64,000 nucleotides of DNA, taken from NCBI RefSeq assembly GCF_963678975.1, contig NC_089275.1:24427977-24491976 (forward strand). The letters are read 5' to 3'. Of this stretch, positions 23,301 to 35,400 are shown piece after piece. This DNA comes from Dysidea avara (lineage: Eukaryota > Porifera > Demospongiae > Dictyoceratida > Dysideidae). Under the pieces are notes generated by a model. The model had not been told where the DNA came from. It worked only from the letters and a program-made list of their open reading frames with translations, and made no database searches. The position numbers were made by a program, and so were the translations under genes. How positions within the stretch are numbered: position 1 is the stretch's first letter; every line of letters begins with the position of its first letter.

Positions 23301-26300
23301 GTTATACAGTATATGCTGTTGGTGAAGCAGTTACAACTTTTGTCACTTCTATGGTCAGCATGACGAAACTATATCTTCTAAGTGGTATTGCATTATAATG
23401 CATCTGAGTAAAGGGAATTAAAACTTTCCCTATACTGGTGCTGCTTTCTTACAGTGTAGGCAATTGTAGTTTGAGCATACAGTATTCTGTACATTGTACA
23501 TGCAGTACAGTGTACATGAACAAACTGATTTGTTAAAGTGTTCTACCAGTATTTTATGTATACATTCCGTTAGGCAAGAGATGCTAATAGTGTTTGTGTG
23601 GCGTTTGGATCCATCAAGGAGTCATCCAGTACTGGTGTATCCATTGCACCAAATGGCCGATATGCCATTGTGAATATTGAAGGAGGAAATGTGAGTACTA
23701 TAATATTCTTATGTAGATCAGTAACTTCTGTACGGTGTATCACTCAGTGTGCAGTGTTATGGTACATATATGTGTGTTACTTAGTGTACTTGTATGTGTA
23801 CTGTACATGTAAATATAGTTAACCAGAGTTAATGGAGGAAGGCTGTGCACCATGAATAGAAATAGTTTGTAAGCGCATGCGCGAGAGAGCACATTACTGA
23901 CACTTTACCACATGTTGAAGTGCCAAGTAAAGTTCAGCTACCAATTGTAGATATGTATGAGATACTGAAGACACAAAGCAACTCTCTCACTCTCACCACA
24001 TATTTCTTGATGGCTGTTTGTCCAAGAGGTTATTTGTCATACTCTGGCCACTACAGCGCTACTGGTATGAGAGCCATCCTTGTCATCGTCACTCCAGTCT
24101 CAGGAGGCCAGCAACCATCCCACGGACAACCATTCAACATTTTGCCACAAGAGTCTTCGTGAGTTATACCTACTTCTGTATGTACATCGTCAAACCCATG
24201 GCCTTGACGCCAGCAAGCTTGTACTTTTGGTTTAAAGGGCTGGCACATGTTACAACATCTTGCTCATCCCATAGCCACAGGGATCATGGCACCCCTATAG
24301 GTCACAGGTGAGCAGCAAGAAACCGCGGGTACCTGCTCAAACATTACTTAGTTGTAACTACACTTAAAAGCTTACCTTAGTGAGTACACTCTCTAGTTGC
24401 AATGTTTTTTTTTTTACTTGTAAAGAAAAGGTCACTGTGATATACAGTTCTAGTAGCAGTTCTGGTAGCCAAGGCCCATCATGTATATTTCATACAACTT
24501 AGCCTAAGTCGTTATGCCAATTCACCTTCTTTTTAAAAAATAGTGCTCTCCATAGTGACACCTATTTGCACCTTACTTTGAAATTGCTGGAGGGAGTTCT
24601 CAAATCAATTAATTGGGGGGAAAGGACCAAGGCTCAAGTCTTTCTTCAAAGGCATGTGTAAATGCTTCCATTGCCACACATGCAGTTTAAAGCAAGATGT
24701 GGGCAGAGTTGTGGATTGCCCAGTAAAGTTGTTCAGGACATGCGTAAATTGCCCAAGCCAAAATCAAAGTTTCATAAACTTTGTTTAGAATAATAAATTT
24801 AAAAAGTGCAACCTCTCAAGATTTCTTCAGTGATCTACAGTCTCACAAAATCCTAAAGATAGTTTTCCACAAGACAGCAGTATACTTCAGCAGCTCTCAA
24901 CTCTACACTCAGTTAATCCTCACAGCGTGCTTGGCGGCTGCTTTTCACAATGAACTAAACTATGCCAGCAGTGAGTTGTTTGCAGGAGCTTGACTTGCTT
25001 TACCATTTTTGTCGGTTCCCCTCATTGCTTTGATTTGTTATGTTCCAGGATGAGTTACAAAGTTGAAGTTAGTTTGTGGGTAGGCACAAAGTTCCTTTGG
25101 ATGAAGGAGCCCATGATGTACCCCCAAAACATGTTAGACTAAAATAAGGTAAGAAATAGCACATACACAGATGGTACTAATGCTGGTGATACTGGTGCTA
25201 ATGCTGGTGATAATGGTGCTAATGGTAGCGATGATAAGTGTGCTAATTGTGGTAGATGTGATAACTATGTACCAATGAGCAAAATGTTATGGGATGTGTG
25301 CTGCAATCCTGGGCCTTCCTCCAAACACCTTCTAGTATCCAACATCTGTTGCTATCGACATTAAACACGTATCATCTGAGCCACTTACAGTACTATTAGA
25401 AACTGGTAGTCAAGCAAACAGGTGGATGTGTGGTGCACAAATTTGCATATATATGTCATATGGTAAAATCCTCTGTATGTTTGTATGCTTTGTTTCATTT
25501 CTTTTGTTAATCACATTGTTTAGATTGTTGAGATTTGTCCATACGACACTACCAAACCACTGATAAAGAGGGCAGGAAAAGTATGTATATACTGTACATG
25601 TGACATGATTTAAATAGCTGAAGTTCATCATGGTTATACTCTTGATTGATTGACTGAACATATGTATGTTGTAATATGGTCTCTTTGTAGGGTGAATTTC
25701 TGGTCAACATAGGTCAACTGGGGATATTGGTGTCTACAACTGGAGAATCATTGAATGTACGTACATGTACGTATGTTACTGCATGATTCTAAATACACTT
25801 AAAGTTTAGCTTTTTTATAAAAAATTAATAAAATATACAGTACTGTTTTGATAGTCATGATTGTTTGCTCCTCTATTAGAGCAGGAGCTCATCGAGGACT
25901 CGATGAACTCCTTGATTAGAGTGATTATAACCATTAGACTTCCAAACCATTTTACATGTCTAAGTGGTTGTATAATTATAAGGAAGCTCAGTGATCACAT
26001 AATGTGTTCTTTGTGTTCCTCCATCTGGTATAGCGTCCACCTGTGGAATGGCAGAGTCCACCAGTCGCCATGGCATACAGGTTCCCTTTCATTTTGACCT
26101 GGTCAGAGAGCAAGAGGTCAATTGAAGTGTACAACTTGATAGATCAGAGACGTGTCCAGACTATACCATTTGAGGTGTTCACTACACACTGTGTAAAATG
26201 GGTGTACTTTACATTGTTGTTATATTGTAGAATGGAAGATGTTTAGGACATTTTGATATGAAAGTTTATTCTGCTGTATCCAAAGCTGTCTATTTGTTAT

Positions 26301-29300
26301 CTGATGTACCATTGGAAAAACAGGTATTTACTTTGATGTGTACACACACAACTGCACGCGTGCACACCTGCATGCACGCACGCACATGTATGCACACATA
26401 TGCAAATGCATGCATGCATACACAGAGATGCTTATTATTTTGGCATACAACTACATATTAGGTGGATGATTTATTAGAGAATTATCTAGTGGAAGAAGCT
26501 TTGCTGTTAGCAGAGACTAAATATGCACTGGATTTACCTCGCAACAAGAGAGGAGCTCAACAGGTATATGCTTCCTCTATGTATTAATGATACACTAGGT
26601 ATCTTTATTATCTTAGTCACAAAATTGTCCTTAGTAAAGGGAACTTACCTATTTATTTGGAGATCAAGTTTCACTGCATGCTGTAGTTGGCAAATACTCT
26701 GATTAAACAGTCAATTTTGCAATTTGAAACAAAATTTGCATAAAAGTTATGCTGTACTATAGATAGTTGTTTGTCATTTAGAATTACTTGTGTATCTGCT
26801 TTCTGTAGTTCTTACACACGGTCAAGCAGAAAGCAGGGTTTATGTATTTTGGTCACAATGACTTCTCCAGAGCAGAAAACTTGCTAATTGAAGGAGCAGT
26901 GGACCCTCGAGAAGTAAGTGTGTATGTGGTGTATATAGCGCTGTAATCCAACTGTATTAGAGTGACATATATCTATGACCCTTGAGGCTATATACTGTAG
27001 ACTATGCAATTACTAAAATCCTACTCTGCCACATTAATTAAGGTTGTTTCAAGCTCATGTGACTCTCTGGATCCTCCTCCTTCAAAGCTGAGCCATCCAG
27101 GTACTGAATTCTCCAAAGTCTGGCAGGTTTCTGTACTATGTACACACACCCCTGTATGCCCACTCTTAGTGGTAGTACTAGAGCTGGGAAACAACTCCAA
27201 ATCTGAAACAGTTCTATGAAACTGTTCCCTCTGCACTTGTCTCCTCTTAAGAAGTTTTCCTGTGACTAACCCATGGGTTACAAAGGTCGCATGGCAGGGA
27301 TGCATTGGATCCTCCACTGTCGCTGACTCCATGTCTTGTGGGACTATATACTCTATCCTTTGAAATTTCTGGACAAACTGTTTTTGATTATTCCTGCTGC
27401 AGGGATATACGTACGATCTCGGTGAGCCCTCCAAGTTGTAGTGCTTGTCTCAACCAACTGTATTAGCATCATTAACACTAACAAATCACAAAGAGTTCAA
27501 TATATCCTGATGCCTGGTTAAGTCCCACTCTGCCACGAGGTTGATTCCAGCTCATGTGACTCTCACTTGACTGTCTGTTATATAACTCTCTAGATCCTAC
27601 AGTACATGTACACAACATTTTGGTAATTTATAATGTGCAGTGTATTTACGTCTCATGGATGTGTATTTACATGTACTTGTAAATTTGCTTTTTAGGTTAT
27701 TGTTCTGTTTGATGATCTATTACCTTCCAAGTCTAATTTTGTGTCAATGGCTGCAGCAAACAGACTACATGGTTTACCTAGTGTTAAAACCTTAGGTATT
27801 AACTTAATATCTGTACTGGTGTTATTTTTACTATAGTAGCTACATTTGTACTTGTATGTACAGTACATATATGTTACAGTGTGTGTATATATAACTTACA
27901 AATGTATGTATTTTCTACTTAGCTCTTTGTGTTGTAAGGATAAAAGAAGGCTTAAGTTGCTAACGGCACTGTATTCTAACTTGATGAACTTGTAATAACT
28001 GTATTTCATGTACATATGTAGGAATCACATACATATGTTTACAGTATACTTACTGGTTGATTTTAGAGGGAGCTGGGCAGTTAACACTTAGAGAGGCCAA
28101 AAATTTTCTGATTCGATTTTTGGTAAGAATAGTGTGTGTTCATAGACATAGGACAATTTAGCAAATTTAGTTACATTCTATACTGTACTTACAGTAACAC
28201 TGCATAGTGTGTTTTTTTCTTTTTTGTATATTTCAAAAGTACTGTGTTGGTACAATGTTAATTATTGTATGTGTGCTGTTCATAGAGAGAAATAAGAACA
28301 ACTACACTAGCTTCTGGAAGAAAAGAGGTGTGTGTTATGTATATGTTGTAAAATATTTAGTGTATCTATTTACATGGTATAAAGCAATTCGTACCTGTAC
28401 ATGATATACGCGTGCTATATAGAGGAGAATCACACTGCTAATAAACACTACTTTAATTTTTTTTTAAGGAGAGAGTTGCTCCAACAATATACCATGCACC
28501 AATATACTACTGTTTGTTTTAGTTGTGCATGCCTATTCTGAGTCTGCATGCTTTTGATATGATGTTATAGTCAGTTGGTGCTTCTTTGCTGAGTCTATCA
28601 AGCCCAGTGCCAGTTTGTTGTTCTGGGCTAGGCCCAGTTTAGCACAGCTTGATCGAATCACACTACAGTTTATTCCAAGCCATGCTACACTATACCCAAA
28701 TAGGTGAATAGTGTCAATGGGGTAGGATGTCATTTATGCAAAATTACAGTGTATGCTTGTGTGCTTCTGAACTGTGTTACCACACAATAATTATGTTCCT
28801 GTAGTTTACGCACAACGCTGTTACATGGATTGTATGTTACAGGAGATTGATACTGCTCTAGTGAAGTTACTAGCAGAGACAAGGTCATCAGATTTTCTAA
28901 TAGAACTCATTGCAGCACATGACAAGCGTGTGTCCATGGATGATTGTGTTGAAGCACTGGAAAAGAATTCGGTAATATAGTTGAACATATGTTAACAAAT
29001 ATTTCATCATTTCTTCTTCATCACCTTAGTGCTACTATGTGCTAGGGTTACTGTACAGTTATTCTCACCAAGCAGATAAGGCTCTTTCTGTGTGGACAAG
29101 GTAGTGTAACATGGAATTACATGTATGCTGTACAGTGTAAACCTGTGAAGTGAGTTCATTATACCTATGGCCATTGTAGGCTCCTCAATCAACACTAAAC
29201 GGCTGTGCACATCACTGCAAAGCTGCATAAAGAATAATTTGTGTACTTCCCTTCCTACTCTGTTGTCTTTACTATTTTGAAAACTTGTATCATAGCTTTG

Positions 29301-29431
29301 GGCACTGTCAATGGTGTCAGATAAATTAACAGATCAACAGGGTAGAGGTGATTGTATTCCTTATCCGCCACATCTGGTTAGAATACTGTACATGCTGTTC
29401 TTCCTTAGAACTCTTATTTGGAAGATTTATC
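17346..29431 (+). CDS. TGFBRAP1: TGFBRAP1 exons 1-22 (propeller and first solenoid half)
   Basis: Exons read from splice signals and homology: 17346-17435, 18509-18561, 18657-18750, 18939-19002, 19188-19222, 20059-20109, 21354-21407, 21652-21759, 23574-23690, 25524-25580, 25691-25756, 26034-26174, 26231-26323, 26462-26563, 26809-26913, 27696-27795, 28067-28122, 28286-28327, 28843-28971, 29030-29089, 29296-29376, 29409-29431. Each junction keeps phase. Diagnostic peptides are VESICCWENNLYIGTNDG (exons 2-3), IVTVPGRKKVLQV (exon 8), RPPVEWQSPPVAMAY (exon 12) and SDVPLEKQ (exon 13). Least certain are exon 7, the donor of exon 20 (29090, chosen over 29101 because only it keeps frame) and the 23-base exon 22. 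The minus-strand frame at 27021-27434 is intronic. Confidence 0.88.
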
Positions 29432-32400
29432 GTATGCTCAATTCCACCTTGACTGGGTTTTTTTTATAGTTAGCCACTTGGAGGCTTGGAGGTTATACTT
29501 TGTGATCTTCTATATCCTTCCCTGCTGCCCTTCTCGAGTACCTGTACACTGTATACCCTTAGTTATCGTACTGTTTAAGTAAGGATCTCCAAAGTGACAT
29601 GAGCTGCCTAAAATGCCGCCTTTAACAATCATCCTTGAGACATCTTACACAACGAAAATCACCTTTATTGAATTATATTAATCCATCTAACATCAAATAC
29701 AGCATTGAAAACAAAAAAACACCTACAGGTGGCCAGATATAGAATTTTATAAAATCACTGAAACTCAAATTTTCGTCTACCAGCCTACCCGACCACAGTC
29801 GCAAGGCTGGAGGGCCAAATGAAGCAGCACATGGCCTCAATAACAAACTCACCAGTGGGATGTGCTTTTTGGTATTCGGACGTGTGTGTCCTCCGCACCT
29901 TGTCTTTTCTTTTATCTTCAATCAGGCTAGTCTTCATCCTTCTTCATGCAATGAAACCATATTGAGGCATTAATTTTCCCTATCAACACTTTCCTTGAGC
30001 AGCATACTTAGTCACCGCAAACTAAGTGCTTACACTTGGCAGATACATGTACCTGTAACTTCAGAATAGGTTCAATGCACCTATTAATGAGATCTTGGTT
30101 GATTAATAACGATTGAGCACTGAGACCACACCTCTTAACAATCTATTTACTTGATCATAATATTATTGTTGGTCTAGCTGTATTCATAATGCTAGCACAA
30201 TGAATAATAGTATATGAAATAGTGACACACCCCCAAGGTGACTCAAGATACTCTAGTACAGTGGTCACCCTAATAGAACAGTTACACGTGTAACAAACTA
30301 CAGTGCTCCCTCGATTATCCAACCCCTTGGGACATGTTCAGGTAATCAAAAAGTTCAGTCAAAGTCCATTCATTTATATACAGAACCCTGTTCAAATACT
30401 CTAATAGAGCAATCATTTCTACTGTTCGGTTTATCAAATGTTCAGATAATAGAGGTTCAAACAATAGTGTAGTATATTAATTTTTTTAAATGAAGTAGAG
30501 ATCAAAGCAATAAAAAGTAGTGAAGCAATAAATAAATGATGGTATTACAGCATAGGTTGGTGGGAAAATCCCTACTTTGGCATTAAACAAAATCATATTC
30601 ATATAACATACCAATGTAGGGATTTTCCCACCGAGCCTTACTGTAGGTGTAATACCATCATTTATCATTATCGCTTGGATCCCTACTTCAATTTTTCAAT
30701 TAATAATTTTTAATATATGTTGTGCTCCTCATTTTCTACAGTAATGACAGCCAAAATAAATACATGTGAGTTAGTTAGGAGCATTACAGTTAAAGTTTAT
30801 GTAGAATGACAATGTAGACGGGAGAAATGACAGTATAGTACTAGGTTCGGGGACTGGATGAATGTGCTCTTCGTGATGTACACGGATACATTATCACTCT
30901 ACAACGCCATCACTATTCATCACGTGATAAGCTCTAAATATAGTGCAACATTACCATATTATACTGTATGTGCGCACTGCGCGTGTGTATACAGTTAATG
31001 TTCAGTTACAATCTCCAACATCCTCCGGGGGGGGGGGGGGGGGGGTCACGGATGCACTCCACACATTCTGCGATCTGTTGTTGGGCTTGTTCAGCAGCCT
31101 TACATCCTGGACGTACATCAACGTGTGCACCACTATCAGACACTGTCTTATCACCTTGATCATCATTATCATGCACATCTGTCATTTGATCCCGAATACT
31201 CCCTGCATCACTTGTCACTTCGAGGGGGTAGAGCTTTGTGACTGGTCTGTTAGTAACACCATTCTTCGTTCATATGTTAGCCAAGTGAACCATTCCATCA
31301 TTGCCTGTGGTTAGGCCTTCAATCATGGCTAACTTCCAATCAATACGCGGACAGTCATTGTGCACCAACACAACATCACCAATCTTAATCTGTTGGCCAC
31401 CTCTTTCAGTATGATGATAAAATTCTCTTGAATAGGTTAAATATTCATGTTTCCATTGGTTGGTGAAGTGGTCAAGCAGAATTGCGTGTGTCTTGCATCT
31501 CTCCTCAGTTGGTCTGCTTCATGGCAACTTGGATCCCTGATATCCTCAATGGTGGTGTGTTCATGTGGTAGTCTAGCTAGTCTTCGCCCATGTAGGAGAT
31601 GTGCTGGGGTAAGTGGCTCTGGGTCAGTAATATCGTCAGAAATATGTGTGAGAAGACGGTCATTTAACATTGCTTCTACTTCTGAAACAACTGTCTAGAG
31701 TGTCACCAAATTGATGTGGACTCTTCCAAGTGTCTCCTTGATTGCCATCTTGGTGAAGCTGATCAGTCTCTCCCAATACCCTCCAAACCATGGGGGATGA
31801 ATTTCCACCTGATACCTTCCCAGCCCAGCACTGTGCTGAGTTCCTCTGATGTGAACAGCCTAGTGAGCTCTTCTGCAGCTGAGGTGTAGGTGTTTGCATT
31901 ATCTGACATCATCACAGTTGGTAATGATCTCCGGGAAACAAAACAACAGAAAACAAGCAAGAATGTTGCTGTAGTAAGGTCTGTCACTACCTCTACACTG
32001 TAGGTGCACAGCCCTGGAAGTGGCACAAGTAAATAAGCATACAGTATATTATATACCCTGACTTCCTCATTGTTCTGTTTCACATATGTAGAGGGCTCCT
32101 GTGAAATCTACACCAGTGATGGAGAATGGTGGGACGTCTTGCACTCTAACCTTCGGAAGTGGTGGTGATTCTGGGGCAGCATATGGTCTTCCACTATGCC
32201 TTCTACAAACAGTGCAGCAGCATAACAGTTTTTTTACATATTGACATCCTGATGATATCCAGGAAGATTGTCGGAGCGCTGTCAGGGTAGAACCAACACC
32301 TGCATGAGAGAGAAGAACATGTACATGGTTAACAATAAGTGCGGTACGATGGTTGTTCTGTGGAAGCAGGTAAGGAAACCTGGCCAGCTCACTGAGCGGA

Positions 32401-35400
32401 GCATTGTGAATCCATCCCCCACACTTTGTCATCAACAAACAACCAGAGCTGTCTAACAAGTGGTCTCTTCACTTCAGGACGGACACACTGGGATTTGGCA
32501 CTAACCAACTCCTTTGGGTACGTAAGCTCTTGGCAAGCTTGGACCCATCTGGTCTGTGCAGAGCTGAGTTCTACAGCTGTTAGAGGGCCATTCAGCTTAG
32601 GCTGTGATCTGCACAGGTTGTTGATAAATCTAAGTGTGTATGCTGTGACAGCTAGTAGCTTGGGCGGTAAGTTATAGTTGCTCAGCTTGATGACCTGGTG
32701 TAGGCCAATGTCTGGACTGGCAGGCGGTTGGGGGATGAATTCCTCGACAGTGGCTGCAGCTGCATGTAAGTGGATTGCTGGCTCTGGCTGCCATGTTGAC
32801 CAATTCTGGGGCGTAGTCAACCAAGGTGGACCCTTCCACCACAGGGTTTCTGGTGAGCAGAGAAGTTCAGAGCTGAATCCTGTGTCAACAGGTCAGCTGG
32901 GTTGTTGGCTGTGGGACAGAAGTTCCAGGTTGCACCAGGGATAGCTCCCTTGATCTCCAGGACTTGGCATTGCACAAATTGTGGCAAAGCCTTAGTGCTG
33001 AAGAACCATCTGACTGTCTCCCCAATAATATGTGAGGGTATCCTGCAGCTGTAGAGCATTGCTTACGAACTTGGCAACTCTTGAGGCAATAACTACCGCC
33101 ATCAGTTCCAGCTTCGGTAAAGTCAGATTCTTCAAGGGGGCTACACGGTTCTTGGCAAGCACAAAGGTCACTTCACTACCACAGGTAAAGAAGGCCACTG
33201 CTCTGTACGCCATAGTGCTGGCATCTGCAAACACGTGTAGTGTAACATCGGCTCTGGAGAATCCCTTCTTGAAGTAGTGTCTGTCAATGGCTGATTCAGA
33301 CAGCCTCTGGATGTCATCCATGATAGTGGTCCACTCTTCTCTGACAGTAGCATCTAGGGGCTCATCCCAGTCAACTGCTACGGCTTCTGTATGAACAGTT
33401 TGGCACGTACAGATATAGAGATAGCGATACCTAGGAGGTCGGAGGCATCTTTGAGTACCTCTTGCTTGGTTGTCAGTGCGCTAGTATTGTGGTGTAGACT
33501 ATTCAATGATAGTGACAGGTGGTCGGTAGTAGTAGCCCAACGTATCCCGAATACATTAATTGGATTGGTCTCATCTGATGTCCTATCTAGCTGTGCAGCT
33601 TTCATCAGTAGCTTGCTGTTGGAAGCCAGGCTCTCAAGTTGAACTTTGCCTCACATACACTGTAGCATAGAGCGAGCTTGCTCACAAAATCAAAGAGCTT
33701 CCTTCTCTGTGTCACACCCTGTAACAGTATTGTCAACATACAGGTTAGTGTGAATTGTGTGTGAAGTGCATGTGTTGTACTGCAGCAAATGGTGGTTAAG
33801 CACAGCAAACATCATAAATGGTGAACTCACAGATCCGAATAATACTGTACGAAATCTATACGTGTCGAACTTGCTGTTTGTATGGTAGGATCCAAGAGCC
33901 AAAGGAACTAAGTAAAGTCACGGTCCTTCTCATGCAAGACAATGTGGAGGAAGGCTTTCTCTATGTCTATAGAAATGCCATATTGGTGAGTGCAGAAACG
34001 TAGAATGATTGAGGTAAGGTCATTAAGGAATGGGGGACCTGTCAGAAGGCAGTCATTTAAACTGGGGTGTTCACATGACTGACGGCAGCTGCAGTCATAT
34101 ACTATATTTATGGGAGTCGTACATGAGTTCTTCCTCACTGGGTGATGTAGGATGTAGTGGGATACACCACTCTCACTGGGTTCAGTGACAAGTTCGATGA
34201 AGCCCCTGCTCAACGTCTCCTTAAGGATCTTGTTGTATGACTGCAGCAAGCCTGGTGATTGGGCAAGTCTATTAGCTAATGATCTGGTGCGGTTCTGACA
34301 CACTTCAAAGTTGTCTGGTAGTGGTGGTGTTCCCTTTTCTAAGGGAAACCAGCACAATAGGTCCCGTCACTCTGCCTTTAGATGTGACAAGTGGTATATG
34401 ATACCAGAAATTGGTGACCTGGTTTGTCGGATTCAGTTGGTGCAATTGCAGTGTCCTCTATCTGCCAGAATTTTGTCAGATCACATTCCACCTGGTGATA
34501 GCCTGTGATAACATGCAGAGAGTTAACACTAGCACTTACTGGTTGAGGAAGCAGTGCAGGCCCTGAGTGTAGATACCCGAGCTTTGAGCTCATGGCTGTT
34601 GGGCCGGCTCCTCTGATGATGTGGTCCCCAACGAGGTCTCAATAATGGTCTGCACCAATGAGCAAGGATATCTCAAAGTTCTCTGATGCTGTGATTGGGT
34701 GTGCTAGTGGTAGCCCCTTCAAGTAAGGTAGTTGTAAGACATCTGTATCCAGGGGATTGGAGATAGGGGTGGCAATGGTAGGCACTACAAGTGCTGACAG
34801 TGATACCAGTTCTCCTGATTTGGATAGACACTGTATCCATTTGTCTGTGTAAAGGCTTCTCAGCACCAAAGGATGACAAGCTGATGGTTTCAAATTTGTA
34901 CGGTGTTAATGCCACCTCCTTTGCCAGTTTCTCTGTGAGGAAAGATCGCTGTGATCCTTCGTCAAATAGTATATTAGCTTCCATCTGCAGGTCAGTTCCA
35001 ACAATAGTGGCAATAGCAGTCTTCAGTAGACAGGTGGTGTTCTTGGGAACTTTATGTGGTACTAGGGTGGTAAAAGAAGCAGTGTCAACAGTAGCGGTTG
35101 ATGGTGGAGCTGTTTCGCTGGTAGTCTGGCTGGTGTTACTAATATCTCCTTTGGTTGAATCATTGCAGATACTTGTATGATGTTTGTTACCACACTTGTC
35201 ACTTGCAACAGCGGTTCTTTGAATGGTATTGAGATACACGGTGATGGGCAAGACAGTTGTAACACAGCCATTGTTGCTTAATTATCTCCACACGAGATGA
35301 CACATCCTTGTGTACTTCACAAATAAGTGCGGTATGATTGCCCTTACAGAACACACAACTTAACTTGTTGCCAGTTTCCTTTCTGCCTTGTGGTTTAAAA

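Noticed and set aside
24018-24311. Overlapping ORFs in the intron after TGFBRAP1 exon 9
   Set aside because: Three frames are open over the same stretch with unrelated products and no motif; probably a decayed repeat.
27021-27434. 137-codon minus ORF in a TGFBRAP1 intron
   Set aside because: No recognisable domain or splice context, and it begins in a Pro/Ser-coding repeat-like stretch; part of it (GCTCATGTGACTCTC) recurs at about 27553.
29409-29456. Longer version of TGFBRAP1 exon 22 reading NSYLEDLSYAQFHLDW
   Set aside because: It mimics the human YCLDEELVWAYADWVL segment, but the true counterpart (YPHEDLVFKYTKWAL) lies in exon 24; only the short form keeps phase with exon 23.
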